From: a virus | Direction: 5' to 3' (one strand) | Virus record (IMG/VR): IMGVR_UViG_3300027754_000045 | Location: 62,001-126,000 of that record | Length of the DNA stretch: 64,000 nucleotides | Shown here: piece after piece, positions 54,665-62,800 of the stretch | Layout of the letters: each line of letters starts with the position of its first letter | Position numbering within the stretch: the first letter of the stretch is position 1 | Notes under the pieces: generated by a model | The model's input: only the letters and a program-made list of their open reading frames with translations | The model's database searches: none | Told to the model about the DNA's origin: nothing | Position numbers and translations under genes: made by a program

Positions 54665-54737
54665 GGTTCAACGATGTTTAGTTGCAGCCTGTAGCTTTCT
54701 AGTCGGAATTATTCTGGCTAGACTGTTTGGGTTTTAA
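54657..54737 (+). CDS. 26-residue membrane peptide
   Basis: ATGAGTAG overlaps the protease stop by eight bases. The product is R-V-Q-R-C at the start, then a hydrophobic helix ([14 protein letters not shown]) and R-L-F-G-F. A small transmembrane peptide coupled to the protease is likely but unproven; without homologues the call rests on overlap and hydrophobicity. Confidence 0.45.
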   Translation: MSRVQRCLVAACSFLVGIILARLFGF

Positions 54738-54738
54738 G

Positions 54739-54746
54739 CCTAAATA
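54739..54746 (+). promoter_or_regulatory. Late promoter variant CCTAAATA before the GIY-YIG gene
   Basis: Predicted start 54752 coincides with an in-frame GTG of the downstream ORF. The 80-base stretch up to the ATG at 54833 carries the hairpin described next. Confidence 0.6.
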
Positions 54747-54781
54747 CCTATGTGAATATCACAAAAAGCATAAATAAAAGT

Positions 54782-54811
54782 GGTCGAGTGAGGTTCGAAG
54801 CCTCCCCGACC
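54782..54811 (+). other. Hairpin with a tRNA T-arm-like core
   Basis: GGTCG pairs with CGACC and, inside, GAGG-TTCGAAG-CCTC looks like a tRNA T-stem and loop. No anticodon or D arm is found upstream, so it is not a tRNA gene. It lies in the leader between the late promoter and the endonuclease ATG. Confidence 0.65.
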
Positions 54812-54832
54812 TACACAGAAAGGTTAGTTTCC

Positions 54833-55525
54833 ATGCATTCTATTTATATTATCTACCTTGTTCGACTTAACGGAAAACCTGTTTATGTTGGTTTTACTTC
54901 CAAAACATTAGAAGAGCGTTGGAATAAACATTGTACAGATGCAACAAAATATATGTCGCCATATGTTTTTCATAAAGCAATCCGCAAATATGGAATTGAA
55001 TCCTTTTCAGTAGAAACTATTTATACAGGAGATGATTGGAAATATACTTTACAAGTAATGGAGCCCCAGTTTATCACTGAATATAATACTTATATTCGTA
55101 ATGAAGGTTATAACATGACTATGGGAGGAGAGGGAAGTGTTGGCTTCCGTCATAGCCTCGAAACTATAACGAAGATGTCAGAAGATAAGCAAGGAATGGG
55201 AAAGGGAAGAATCCACTCAGAAGAAACTAAAGAAAAGATACGGCAATCTCATATGGGAAAGAAACGAAAGCCATTCTCCGAAGAGTGGCGACAAAATATG
55301 GGAAAAGCATCTAAGGGCAAGAAACGAAAGCCTTTTTCGGAAGAACATAAACAAAAAATTTCACAGGCAAATAAGGGCAAGAAACGTGGACCTCCCTCTG
55401 AAGAAACACGCAAAAAATTATCAGAAGCAAATAAAGGTCAAAATAAAGGTATTCCGTTATCTGCTGAAACCAAAGCAAAGATATCAGCCTCTCATCTTGC
55501 TCGTAAAGAAAGTAGGCTTGTATGA
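54833..55525 (+). CDS. GIY-YIG homing endonuclease with NUMOD3 repeats
   Basis: 230 residues. The first 100 are a GIY-YIG nuclease: S-I-Y-I-I-Y-L-V ... P-V-Y-V-G-F-T, then R-W-N-K-H and E-P-Q-F-I-T-E-Y with the catalytic Glu. The C-terminal half has four to five NUMOD3 DNA-binding repeats ([13 protein letters not shown]-x-G and variants). Free-standing enzymes of this type (Seg) spread between T4-like phages. A GTG at 54752 would add 27 residues. Overlaps the next gene by ATGA. Confidence 0.9.
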   Translation: MHSIYIIYLVRLNGKPVYVGFTSKTLEERWNKHCTDATKYMSPYVFHKAIRKYGIESFSVETIYTGDDWKYTLQVMEPQFITEYNTYIRNEGYNMTMGGEGSVGFRHSLETITKMSEDKQGMGKGRIHSEETKEKIRQSHMGKKRKPFSEEWRQNMGKASKGKKRKPFSEEHKQKISQANKGKKRGPPSEETRKKLSEANKGQNKGIPLSAETKAKISASHLARKESRLV

Positions 55526-56079
55526 TCATTAGTGGCATAGACTACTCAATGACTTCGCCTGCAATTTGCGTATTTAACTCCGCAGAACCTTTCAAGTTTC
55601 AGAGATGTTCGTTCTATTTTTTAACTGATGTGAAAAAATATCAAAAATTATTCCTAACCAATATTCGTGGAGATCCATTCGACGACTGGAACTCTGATTT
55701 TGCCCGTTTTGAAAGCATATCAGACTGGGCACTACAGATGTGCATAGGATGCGACCAGATAGCCCTGGAAGGGTATGCATACGGCGCAAAGGGTAAAGTG
55801 TTTCATATTGCAGAGAATACTGGCGTTCTCAAATATCGTCTGCACCAGCTGAGTATTCCAGTAGAAGTGATTCCTCCGAGTGCTGTGAAGAAGCAGGCTG
55901 CTGGCAAGGGCAACGCAAACAAAGAAGAGATGTATCAGGCATTTCTAATGGAGACTGGAATAGATCTTAAGGGAACTATTAGTCCAGATAAGAAAGATGT
56001 CGGAAACCCAGTTTCCGACATCGTGGATTCTTATTATATCTGTAAGAGTCTGTATACGAAACTTAAGAGTTTGGGTTAG
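55522..56079 (+). CDS. RuvC-like Holliday junction resolvase
   Basis: 185 residues, RNase H fold. I-S-G-I-D7-Y-S-M-T-S supplies the first catalytic Asp, A-L-E-G-Y-A-Y-G near 81 the Glu, and V-S-D-I-V-D-S-Y-Y near 165 the last acidic residues. P-S-A-V-K-K followed by K-G-N-A-N-K-E-E fits phage RuvC-like proteins. It may replace T4 endonuclease VII (gp49), which is not in the window. Its 3' end overlaps a minus-strand gene by 17 bases. Confidence 0.8.
   Translation: MIISGIDYSMTSPAICVFNSAEPFKFQRCSFYFLTDVKKYQKLFLTNIRGDPFDDWNSDFARFESISDWALQMCIGCDQIALEGYAYGAKGKVFHIAENTGVLKYRLHQLSIPVEVIPPSAVKKQAAGKGNANKEEMYQAFLMETGIDLKGTISPDKKDVGNPVSDIVDSYYICKSLYTKLKSLG
55996..56022. terminator. Perfect 12-bp hairpin inside the resolvase gene, possible terminator of the leftward operon
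   Basis: GATGTCGGAAAC and GTTTCCGACATC pair perfectly around a 3-base loop. Read leftward it is followed by TTTCTTATCT, so it could end transcripts of the minus-strand operon whose last stop is at 56063. Read rightward no T-run follows. Confidence 0.55.
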
Positions 56080-56302
56080 TATTCTTTTTTCCTGAAATGT
56101 ATTTTACAGCCATATCTACCCAACTATTCTTTTCATTTAATTGAGTTTCTATAGGCTCTGCTTTTGATTCAATTGTTGTATCTTTTACAACATTTTGTTC
56201 GTATACTGGCAATCGATTACCGTTCACCCAAAGACCTGGGTTTTGTGCCCCTTGGCTCTTGGTTTGCATACTCTTTAAAAAAGATAGAAACATTGAGTTC
56301 AT
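56063..56302 (-). CDS. Small unrecognised protein, last gene of leftward block
   Basis: 79 residues. It begins with N-S-M-F-L-S-F-L-K-S-M and ends with W-V-D-M-A-V-K-Y-I-S-G-K-K; the middle is polar. ATG at 56302 has AAAGGA upstream; the ATG at 56293 is the alternative. It has its own late-type promoter. The end lies within the convergent resolvase gene. Confidence 0.65.
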   Translation of the reverse strand: MNSMFLSFLKSMQTKSQGAQNPGLWVNGNRLPVYEQNVVKDTTIESKAEPIETQLNEKNSWVDMAVKYISGKKNTNPNS

Positions 56303-56323
56303 TTTATTCCTTTGGTTATACTG

Positions 56324-56331
56324 TATTTAGT
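56324..56331 (-). promoter_or_regulatory. Late promoter variant ACTAAATA (minus strand)
   Basis: Lies 21 bases before the ATG at 56302 with AAAGGA between, the same layout as at 53859, 57411, 58907 and 63401. Confidence 0.55.
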
Positions 56332-56334
56332 GTT

Positions 56335-56709
56335 TTAGCAATTCCACTTGCGAAGAGACAGGGCTTTACGAGTAGGCTCTCCATTTGGTTTTTTCATGGC
56401 TCCAGGCATTCCGCCCATTCTTGCACAAAAAGATTTTCTTCTCTTTGCTGCTTTAGAGCCAGGCTTTAGTTTAGAAGGAGGTGTTGTTACTGCGGTCTTT
56501 AATTTACTTCCAGGATGTTCCATTCTGTAAGAATCAATACCCGCTGCATTCAGACCACCTTCAGGATTCTTTCCCTCTTTGCGTGTCCATGCCGCAGTTT
56601 CGTTTACTGGTACACAGTTAGGAACTTGACGTTTACCTTTACGTTTTGTGCCTACAGCCTTGTATCCAGTCCAACAAGCTTCTTTTAAGTATTCTCGAAA
56701 CGATTTCAT
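56335..56709 (-). CDS. Basic conserved phage protein (DUF6321-like)
   Basis: 124 residues, strongly basic. P-E-G-G-L-N-A-A-G ... P-G-S-K-L-K-T-A-V, then P-G-S-K-A-A-K-R-R-K-S-F-C-A-R-M, and K-P-N-G-E-P-T-R-K-A-L-x-L-R-K-W-N-C at the end. This wording recurs in many large phages, annotated as DUF6321 or structural; the name is from memory and uncertain. Cysteines near both ends could bind metal. Start overlaps the preceding stop (ATGA). Confidence 0.7.
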   Translation of the reverse strand: MKSFREYLKEACWTGYKAVGTKRKGKRQVPNCVPVNETAAWTRKEGKNPEGGLNAAGIDSYRMEHPGSKLKTAVTTPPSKLKPGSKAAKRRKSFCARMGGMPGAMKKPNGEPTRKALSLRKWNC

Positions 56710-56948
56710 GATTCTGCATTAATCTTTTTTCGTTTAACCAGCACAGTCCATCCCCACGCCACTGCCAAGAACAGCACAGGAAGATACCACAAAATCCATC
56801 CCCAACCGTTTCGTTGAGAAATATTATCTGCGTGTTGTGCCGCATTAGTAGAAGTATCAGGAATAATCATAGGGGTTGTGTTGCAAGCAGTAAAAAAACA
56901 AAAAATCGTCAACGCCAATACTAAACGAGCCTTTGTGATAAGTTTCAT
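56706..56948 (-). CDS. Lipoprotein with C-terminal membrane helix (possible spanin)
   Basis: 80 residues. N-terminal signal with a lipobox F-F-T-A-C22, so the mature protein would be lipidated at Cys22. Residues about 49-71 form a second hydrophobic helix (W-I-L-W-Y-L-P-V-L-F-L-A-V-A) followed by K-R-K-K. Outer-membrane lipid plus inner-membrane helix is the plan of unimolecular spanins, but the linker of about 27 residues is short. It sits next to the holin-like gene. Confidence 0.6.
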   Translation of the reverse strand: MKLITKARLVLALTIFCFFTACNTTPMIIPDTSTNAAQHADNISQRNGWGWILWYLPVLFLAVAWGWTVLVKRKKINAES

Positions 56949-56957
56949 ATAATCTCC

Positions 56958-57395
56958 TTAAGATTTATTGCTGGCTGCAGCTGATCCAAAATAGAATCCT
57001 ACAATTGAAAGTAGAATCTGTCGGTTTTCACTAGTAAACAAGTACCCATTTATTTCCACAAAGAATTTTCTGGTAGAAGAAGGAATTAAACCAAACAGTC
57101 CCTCTGGTGTAGTTGCATCAACTTCCACAAATGTTGGTGTGCCAAAGAACGGCAGTATGAATGGAGCAAGTAGTGTGGCAAACAGAACACCCAGCACAAT
57201 AACTTGGCGCACAACACGTCCAGCATCCACTGAGACACGCTGCACGGCTTTATCTTGATTCTCGGTGGTCTGCTTGTTAGCAGCCATGAGTTGGTTAAAC
57301 ATCTCTTTTTGGTCCTGACTCTTCTGAGCCATGTAACGAAAAAGGAATCCAGTGAATCCGCCACCAATGAGTGAAATTAGTTCAGTTGGTATCAT
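56958..57395 (-). CDS. Holin-like multi-helix membrane protein
   Basis: 145 residues with three hydrophobic segments: L-I-S-L-I-G-G-G-F-T-G-F near 10, V-I-V-L-G-V-L-F-A-T-L-L-A-P-F near 68, and I-L-L-S-I-V-G-F-Y-F-G near 130. The final F-G-S-A-A-A-S-N-K resembles phage 3-TM holin-type proteins. It has its own promoter and a CAGGAGA ribosome site and overlaps the previous gene by 14 bases. No endolysin gene was identified next to it. Confidence 0.6.
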   Translation of the reverse strand: MIPTELISLIGGGFTGFLFRYMAQKSQDQKEMFNQLMAANKQTTENQDKAVQRVSVDAGRVVRQVIVLGVLFATLLAPFILPFFGTPTFVEVDATTPEGLFGLIPSSTRKFFVEINGYLFTSENRQILLSIVGFYFGSAAASNKS

Positions 57396-57945
57396 TTGAT
57401 TCTCCTGTAATATTTAGGCTATTCTTCTTTCGACGTGCCATATACCGTCCTTTGCTCTGTTGTATACGTTTTTGAACTGAAACAGGCACTCCAATGTCAT
57501 CAGGCTTCATTCCAGCTACGCCACCTGCTGCCACACTATTAGCAATAGGAGCAGCAACGGCAGCTTCTCCGTCTTCCTGTAAAACACCACAAGCCCGCAG
57601 TTCACGCATTGCTCCTTCTAGAAACAGTTTTCCATTACCTCCTGCTGCTTCACATTGTTCAGAAAACAAAGCAAGAGCTGCAGGAACATTAGTGAGATGA
57701 GCACGAACATAAGGATCAGGAACTTTCACAATAATTCTTTTCAAAGAAACAATCATCTGATCAAATGGTGTAAACTGTTGTAGTTCTCTTTGTGATAATT
57801 TGCCAATATCTTTTAGTTGTCTGCCATTAGCATCAATAATACCTAGACTATATGCGGCAAGTCTTGTGAATGGTGTAGTCAGGGCATCAATAAATTTATA
57901 CATTGTAAAACTGGTAACAATTTGACTTAATGTATTTGCGTTCAT
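57382..57945 (-). CDS. Conserved phage protein, function unknown
   Basis: 187 residues. A helical N-terminal half (F-I-D-A-L-T-T-P-F-T-R-L-A-A-Y-S-L-G-I-I) is followed by Q-F-T-P-F-D-Q-M, then a Gly/Ala-rich stretch and a basic tail (K-G-R-Y-M-A-R-R-K-K). I do not recognise it. The promoter for the holin-like gene lies in its 3' end. ATGA overlap with the gene upstream. Confidence 0.7.
   Translation of the reverse strand: MNANTLSQIVTSFTMYKFIDALTTPFTRLAAYSLGIIDANGRQLKDIGKLSQRELQQFTPFDQMIVSLKRIIVKVPDPYVRAHLTNVPAALALFSEQCEAAGGNGKLFLEGAMRELRACGVLQEDGEAAVAAPIANSVAAGGVAGMKPDDIGVPVSVQKRIQQSKGRYMARRKKNSLNITGESNDTN
57411..57418 (-). promoter_or_regulatory. Late promoter variant CCTAAATA (minus strand)
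   Basis: Lies 15 bases before the holin-like ATG at 57395, with CAGGAGA between them. Confidence 0.6.
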
Positions 57946-58322
57946 GTGATTTCTTTTAAAACTTTCATTATTCTGTGATCTAGTGGAATGTCGTCTATTT
58001 TAACTTCTGGTACTCTTTTAGGTAGTATTTGAAGAAAATACAAAAATGTTTTTAAATATGAGTGATATCTGGGTTCAGTCTTAAAGAATAGAATTCGTGA
58101 GCAAGCTTCAACCCCAAACACATTATTAAGTATTAATATGTGGTTGAGAAGTAAACGATCCTTTAGTGTCTTTTTTAAATCATACTTGTTAAACAACCTC
58201 TTAATGTACTTAATTCTGTTGAGATCGTCATAAAACTCTGAAATACCAATACAACTGGGATTATCATACATTTTAATCGAATACAACAGAAAATTGTCTT
58301 CACTTAGAGGTTCATAAAGCAT
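57942..58322 (-). CDS. Small conserved phage protein, function unknown
   Basis: 126 residues, helical, with aromatic-rich start (Y-E-P-L-S-E-D-N-F-L-L-Y-S-I-K-M-Y), then F-Y-D-D-L-N-R-I-K-Y-I-K-R-L and L-N-H-I-L-I-L-N-N-V-F-G. Proteins of this kind are seen in the late regions of T4-like phages without assigned role. Stop overlaps the next start (ATGA). Confidence 0.7.
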   Translation of the reverse strand: MLYEPLSEDNFLLYSIKMYDNPSCIGISEFYDDLNRIKYIKRLFNKYDLKKTLKDRLLLNHILILNNVFGVEACSRILFFKTEPRYHSYLKTFLYFLQILPKRVPEVKIDDIPLDHRIMKVLKEIT

Positions 58323-58325
58323 AAT

Positions 58326-58892
58326 TTATTTTTGATTATTAAATCCAGAACTATTCAAAGGAGTATCAATAGCAGCAGGAGTATGTTGACCTTGTTCTGG
58401 ACTATCTCCAGAGTATCGCATAACACTAGCAGTCATTTTGTACAATCCAGATGCTGCTTCTTCTACACCAAGAGCAATAGCCAAATGATCTCCGTCAAGA
58501 GTATCTTCTACGCCATCGGTTACTTTAAAACCATCCTTCATTAAATTATGCTCTGGAGTAGTACCAAAAGTACCACCAAAACGAGTAAGCTTCAGGTAAT
58601 TTACAACACCAACATTAATCGGAGTCTTACCATTAAACTCAAAATCCAAACCAGCCAAGTTAATCTTGACTCGCATCAAAGATAAAGCTGCACGAGGATC
58701 TAGGTACTCACGACCAGTGAATGCGCTCAGGAAAGCTTGAATTCTTTGTACTTGTTCTGTGCTTTCGATACGGTGAATACCAAAGTCAGATGTTGCAGAT
58801 CGAACATTCTGTGCTGGGTAACCACCAAGAGCTCCGCCTTCAGTATTTTCGGCTTCGTTTAATTGTAATCGTAAATCTTTGTACTTTTTCAT
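58326..58892 (-). CDS. Probable virion protein
   Basis: 188 residues. L-R-L-Q-L-N-E-A-E-N at the start, G-R-E-Y-L-D-P-R-A-A-L-S-L-M-R-V-K-I-N-L-A-G-L-D-F in the middle, and a Gly/Thr-rich end. A late promoter with CAAAGGAGA ribosome site precedes it, so it is expressed late and probably strongly. No family recognised. Confidence 0.7.
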   Translation of the reverse strand: MKKYKDLRLQLNEAENTEGGALGGYPAQNVRSATSDFGIHRIESTEQVQRIQAFLSAFTGREYLDPRAALSLMRVKINLAGLDFEFNGKTPINVGVVNYLKLTRFGGTFGTTPEHNLMKDGFKVTDGVEDTLDGDHLAIALGVEEAASGLYKMTASVMRYSGDSPEQGQHTPAAIDTPLNSSGFNNQK

Positions 58893-58906
58893 TTTTGTCT
58901 CCTTTG

Positions 58907-58914
58907 TATTTATA
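58907..58914 (-). promoter_or_regulatory. Late promoter TATAAATA (minus strand)
   Basis: Exact octamer, 14 bases before the ATG at 58892, with a strong Shine-Dalgarno in between. Confidence 0.82.
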
Positions 58915-58919
58915 TGAAA

Positions 58920-59807
58920 TTATTTGCCAGCAAAATATGGACTATTTTTGAGATTTGCAGCAAGTCGTCTCTTTCGATTTGCAGCCATGGTTAATCGATC
59001 CGAACCTTTAGCGTTGGCCCAGGTTTTTCGATCAGTAACTGTTTTTTTACTAGCCTTTTGTCTTTCTGCTTTTTGACGATTCTTGGGAACATTCTTACTA
59101 GATCCAGAAAGACCTGTTGTTCGGTTAGTATTTGGAATTTTCTTTTGAGTAGACTTCAACAGTTTTTTATTATATTTCTTTTCACCATCATCGTCCATCG
59201 TTATGCGAGCATCATTTCGTTTTTGTTTTCTGGTTCGCTTAGGAGCACTATCGTCTCTTCCGTGACTATACAATGAAGGTTCATAACCATGTTTATTTCT
59301 ACCACCACCCATTACTTGAAAAGTAGCAATACGATGAGCAGCATTTTCCTTAGTATCTTTACCCTTTAATTTTGGTTTAAAATTAGGACTATTTAACATG
59401 GCATCTGCCATTCTGTCTCGTTTTGCTATTTCTGGATCAGTCATAGTAAATTCATTTTCTGGATTCACTACTTCTTCTGAGATAACACCAAAGAATCTGG
59501 ATTTTAAACGATCACGAAGCAAAACTTTAAAATTTTCGTGAATCAATTCACCATCACTATTATCAACAATTGTGTGATCATGTTTTCTTTTTTTCTCAGG
59601 TTTATCAATTTTCTTTATATTAGTTTTAATATTTTCACACAATATACTAATAACATTTTCTGGAATAATTATATTCTTAACATAATCTGCTTCATAAAGA
59701 GCCAACTTATTTTTAAATGTTCCTAATATACCAAAATACACACCATTTGTGGTTTCTACAAGAATACGTTTGTTCATAAAATCAGTTATATTTTTATTAA
59801 TTGTCAT
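58920..59807 (-). CDS. Basic protein with a possible Sm-like N-terminus
   Basis: 295 residues. Residues 10-56 (N-K-R-I-L-V-E-T-T-N-G-V-Y-F-G-I-L ... N-K-L-A-L-Y-E-A ... I-I-I-P-E-N-V-I-S-I-L) show the strand and turn pattern of an Sm fold. The remaining 200 residues are Lys/Arg-rich (R-K-Q-K-R-N-D-A-R, K-N-R-Q-K-A-E-R-Q-K-A-S-K-K), expected to be disordered and able to bind nucleic acid. It lies directly after the sheath-like gene. Function unknown. Confidence 0.65.
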   Translation of the reverse strand: MTINKNITDFMNKRILVETTNGVYFGILGTFKNKLALYEADYVKNIIIPENVISILCENIKTNIKKIDKPEKKRKHDHTIVDNSDGELIHENFKVLLRDRLKSRFFGVISEEVVNPENEFTMTDPEIAKRDRMADAMLNSPNFKPKLKGKDTKENAAHRIATFQVMGGGRNKHGYEPSLYSHGRDDSAPKRTRKQKRNDARITMDDDGEKKYNKKLLKSTQKKIPNTNRTTGLSGSSKNVPKNRQKAERQKASKKTVTDRKTWANAKGSDRLTMAANRKRRLAANLKNSPYFAGK

Positions 59808-59816
59808 ATGTTTGCT

Positions 59817-62800
59817 TTATATTGTTATTTCATTACCATCGATTATACAATTTAATACTACATTATCTATAATACTTGGAATTTTTAGTGTTATGTCTAT
59901 AAATAAGCTTCCTGTTTTTGTTTTCAAGGGAGTATTATTAGTTTCGTCACAAACCACAGTATACGAAGAAATACCATTGTAAGATAAAATTATATTTAGT
60001 TCAGAAACAATGTTCAATTTCAATTTAGATCTAGTAATTTCGTTATTTAATTCGAAAGCATAAGTTTTAAATATATTTTTTATAGTTTTTCTCAACAGGG
60101 TTAAAAAGTATACTTCGTTTATTTTATCGTAATTATCAAAAGAAAATAAGTGTGTAGCTAATTTATTTCCGTTTAAAAACACAACATCATTATTATTTTT
60201 TGTTTTGTTGTATACTGCACTTAAATAGTTTTCGTCGTCATTACTAGAAAATTCATTAATAGGAGTAGGTAGAGTATTTAATAAAGACCCACGAGAAATA
60301 CCTGAAAATGGTCTCCATCTATCCTTTGTTGTTGATAATCGAGCAATACATCCTGCAGCATCGGTATTTGTTGATATATTTACTATAGTATTTGTCCAAG
60401 GACTAATAATTTGTTTTTTATCTGAAAAAAAACAAAGATTATTATCGTTTGTATAATAATTACTGCCTTCTGTGGTACTATAATCAGGTTTATTCACAAA
60501 TCTATAGTCTTGATTATTTAGAAAATTTTTATAATAATCAAGTATTCTAAATTTATCATTTTTGGTTGTGGCTATTATATAATGACTATGAGCATAAACT
60601 TTATCAAAAGATAAGTAATTTTCATTTTCTAGTTTTAAATAATTGTCTGTAGAATAAAGAACTTCTATATCACCCTTCATATTTACAGCGAAAGGTCCAT
60701 CAAAATTCGTGCTTACGGAGGTATACGGACCAGGATAATGCAAATAATTATCATTACCATTAGACATTAACCAAGATACTACACTTCCGTCTGTTTTAAG
60801 AGCAACATATCTGGTGTCTATTGCTGTACTAATTTCTGGATCGGTGCAAATATGGTTATCTATAAGATTTACTGCACTCTCTAAATATACAACACTATTA
60901 TTTGCAATTTGTGGAATATTTTTATTACTACTATTTCCCCAATGTACCACACTTCCGTCTGTTTTAAGAGCTAATATTTGATTCTGTATTACGATTTGAG
61001 AAGTACTATTAAGGGTAGTTAGAAGACCACAACAAGTTTGTGTTACGTCACTAAGTGTTTGTCCTAAAATTTTTATAACACTACCATAAGTAGTACCACC
61101 AGAAAGTGTAATTCCGTTTCCGTTAGAATTTGTTCCTAAATATTGATTATGAAATTCAGTTTCACCAACATTATTCACGTCTGTGTATGAATTTAAATCA
61201 TTACTATTACCAATAGAGGATCTATAAACCGCACCAGACGGTATAACTACAACATTTCTGTTTTTTAGAATTGCCACTATAAAGGTAAAATAGTTATAGT
61301 TGTCGGCAGCTCCGCCAGAGTTCTCACAGTTTAGTCGAACCATACTGTAACTTGTTTTTGCATCAATAACATTTGTTAGTGTGGTTCCTAATGGCCACTG
61401 AATTGGTTCGTACCATTTTTGTTGTTGATTTATTACAATATCCGCCATAGTATTTGTATAATAAATTTTATTATCTGATATTGCAATAAATGAATGATCA
61501 CTAGTGTAAACGTTAGTATAGGTTAATCCTCCACTATTCGTTTGATTATTATATACATTAAAATCTAAAGTAGCTCCCCCAACATGTAAAAATTTATTTT
61601 GTAGACCTTTTTGAACTATAAAGTTGTTGGTTGAAGAACACAACCCCGCTAGTGATCCAAAAGCATCAATACGCCCATTATTATATAAAGAAATACCACC
61701 TTTATAATAAGACACATAATTCTCCCCAGGTAAACTATTCTTAACGCTTTTGTCTATAACTATTTTGTCTATAATATTACTGTGTAAATTTTTTATAGAT
61801 TTTACTTTTTTATCTTTAAACACCATCATATAATCTTCATAAAATTTCCAATCCTGCGTAATTCCTGTATTTTTTGAAGATGTTGTGTTGGAAAGGTTTA
61901 TATAATCAATATCATTATTGTCTAAACCAGGTATGTTGTTTAATGGTGTTATGCTGTTCGATAGACTATGTGCTGGTGTTTTTTGAAAAGAAGGATATGC
62001 TGTTTTATAGTTATTTACATAACTAGTCAAATAAGAACTTTGATAAGTAGCAGAACCTTGGGAATATATGGTTATTGGAAAATTTAAATTTTCGCCAATT
62101 CCCCATCCATAATATGTTCCTCCAGCACTAATAGCAAAATTTGAAAATCCAGATCGACCTAATTTGATTCCATCAAAATTATAACTTGTGGGACAAAATA
62201 CCTGAATAATATCAGTAAGAGTAATGCCATTTATTCGAACAGGAACTAAAGGTGGAGGAATATTTGTGGTAGTATTATTGTTATTTCCTGCATTAGTTAG
62301 AGATATACCATAAGGAGTATCAAGTGCTGTTAAAGGATGGGATTGTGGAGTTCCTGTTCCGTATATTAAACCTATGGGCACAGAACTACAAACTCCTGAG
62401 ATATTATACCCAGTTTGAGAATATGCTTTATTTCTATCTTCCTGGCCCCAACACACCACATTTCCTCCAGCTGTTACAACACAAGTATGATGGTATCCTA
62501 CTGCTACAGATTTAATTCCAGTTAAACCTGAAGGAGGAGTTGTTCGAAATTTGGTTTCTGTATTAAAAGAGGATTCAAAAGCAGTATATCCGCCTGTAGA
62601 AGTTACTACCGCTATATGATTTGGTCCAATACTTATATTTCCTGCACTAATTCCAGTTACCCCGCTCAAAACATTTTTAGAAAATCCCTTTTTTACTAGA
62701 GAAGGATTTATAATAAATCCTTTTGTGTCTGAATTATAGTAAATTTCTGTTTTATTATGTTTTGATCTGTCTAACCAGTCTGAAGACGTAGAATAATCTA

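Noticed and set aside
54782-54815. A tRNA gene
   Set aside because: Only a T-arm-like part and short outer stem are present; no D arm, anticodon arm or matching 5' acceptor strand upstream.
54782-54815. A phage attachment (att) site at a tRNA end
   Set aside because: No integrase or lysogeny gene is seen, and T4-like phages are lytic.
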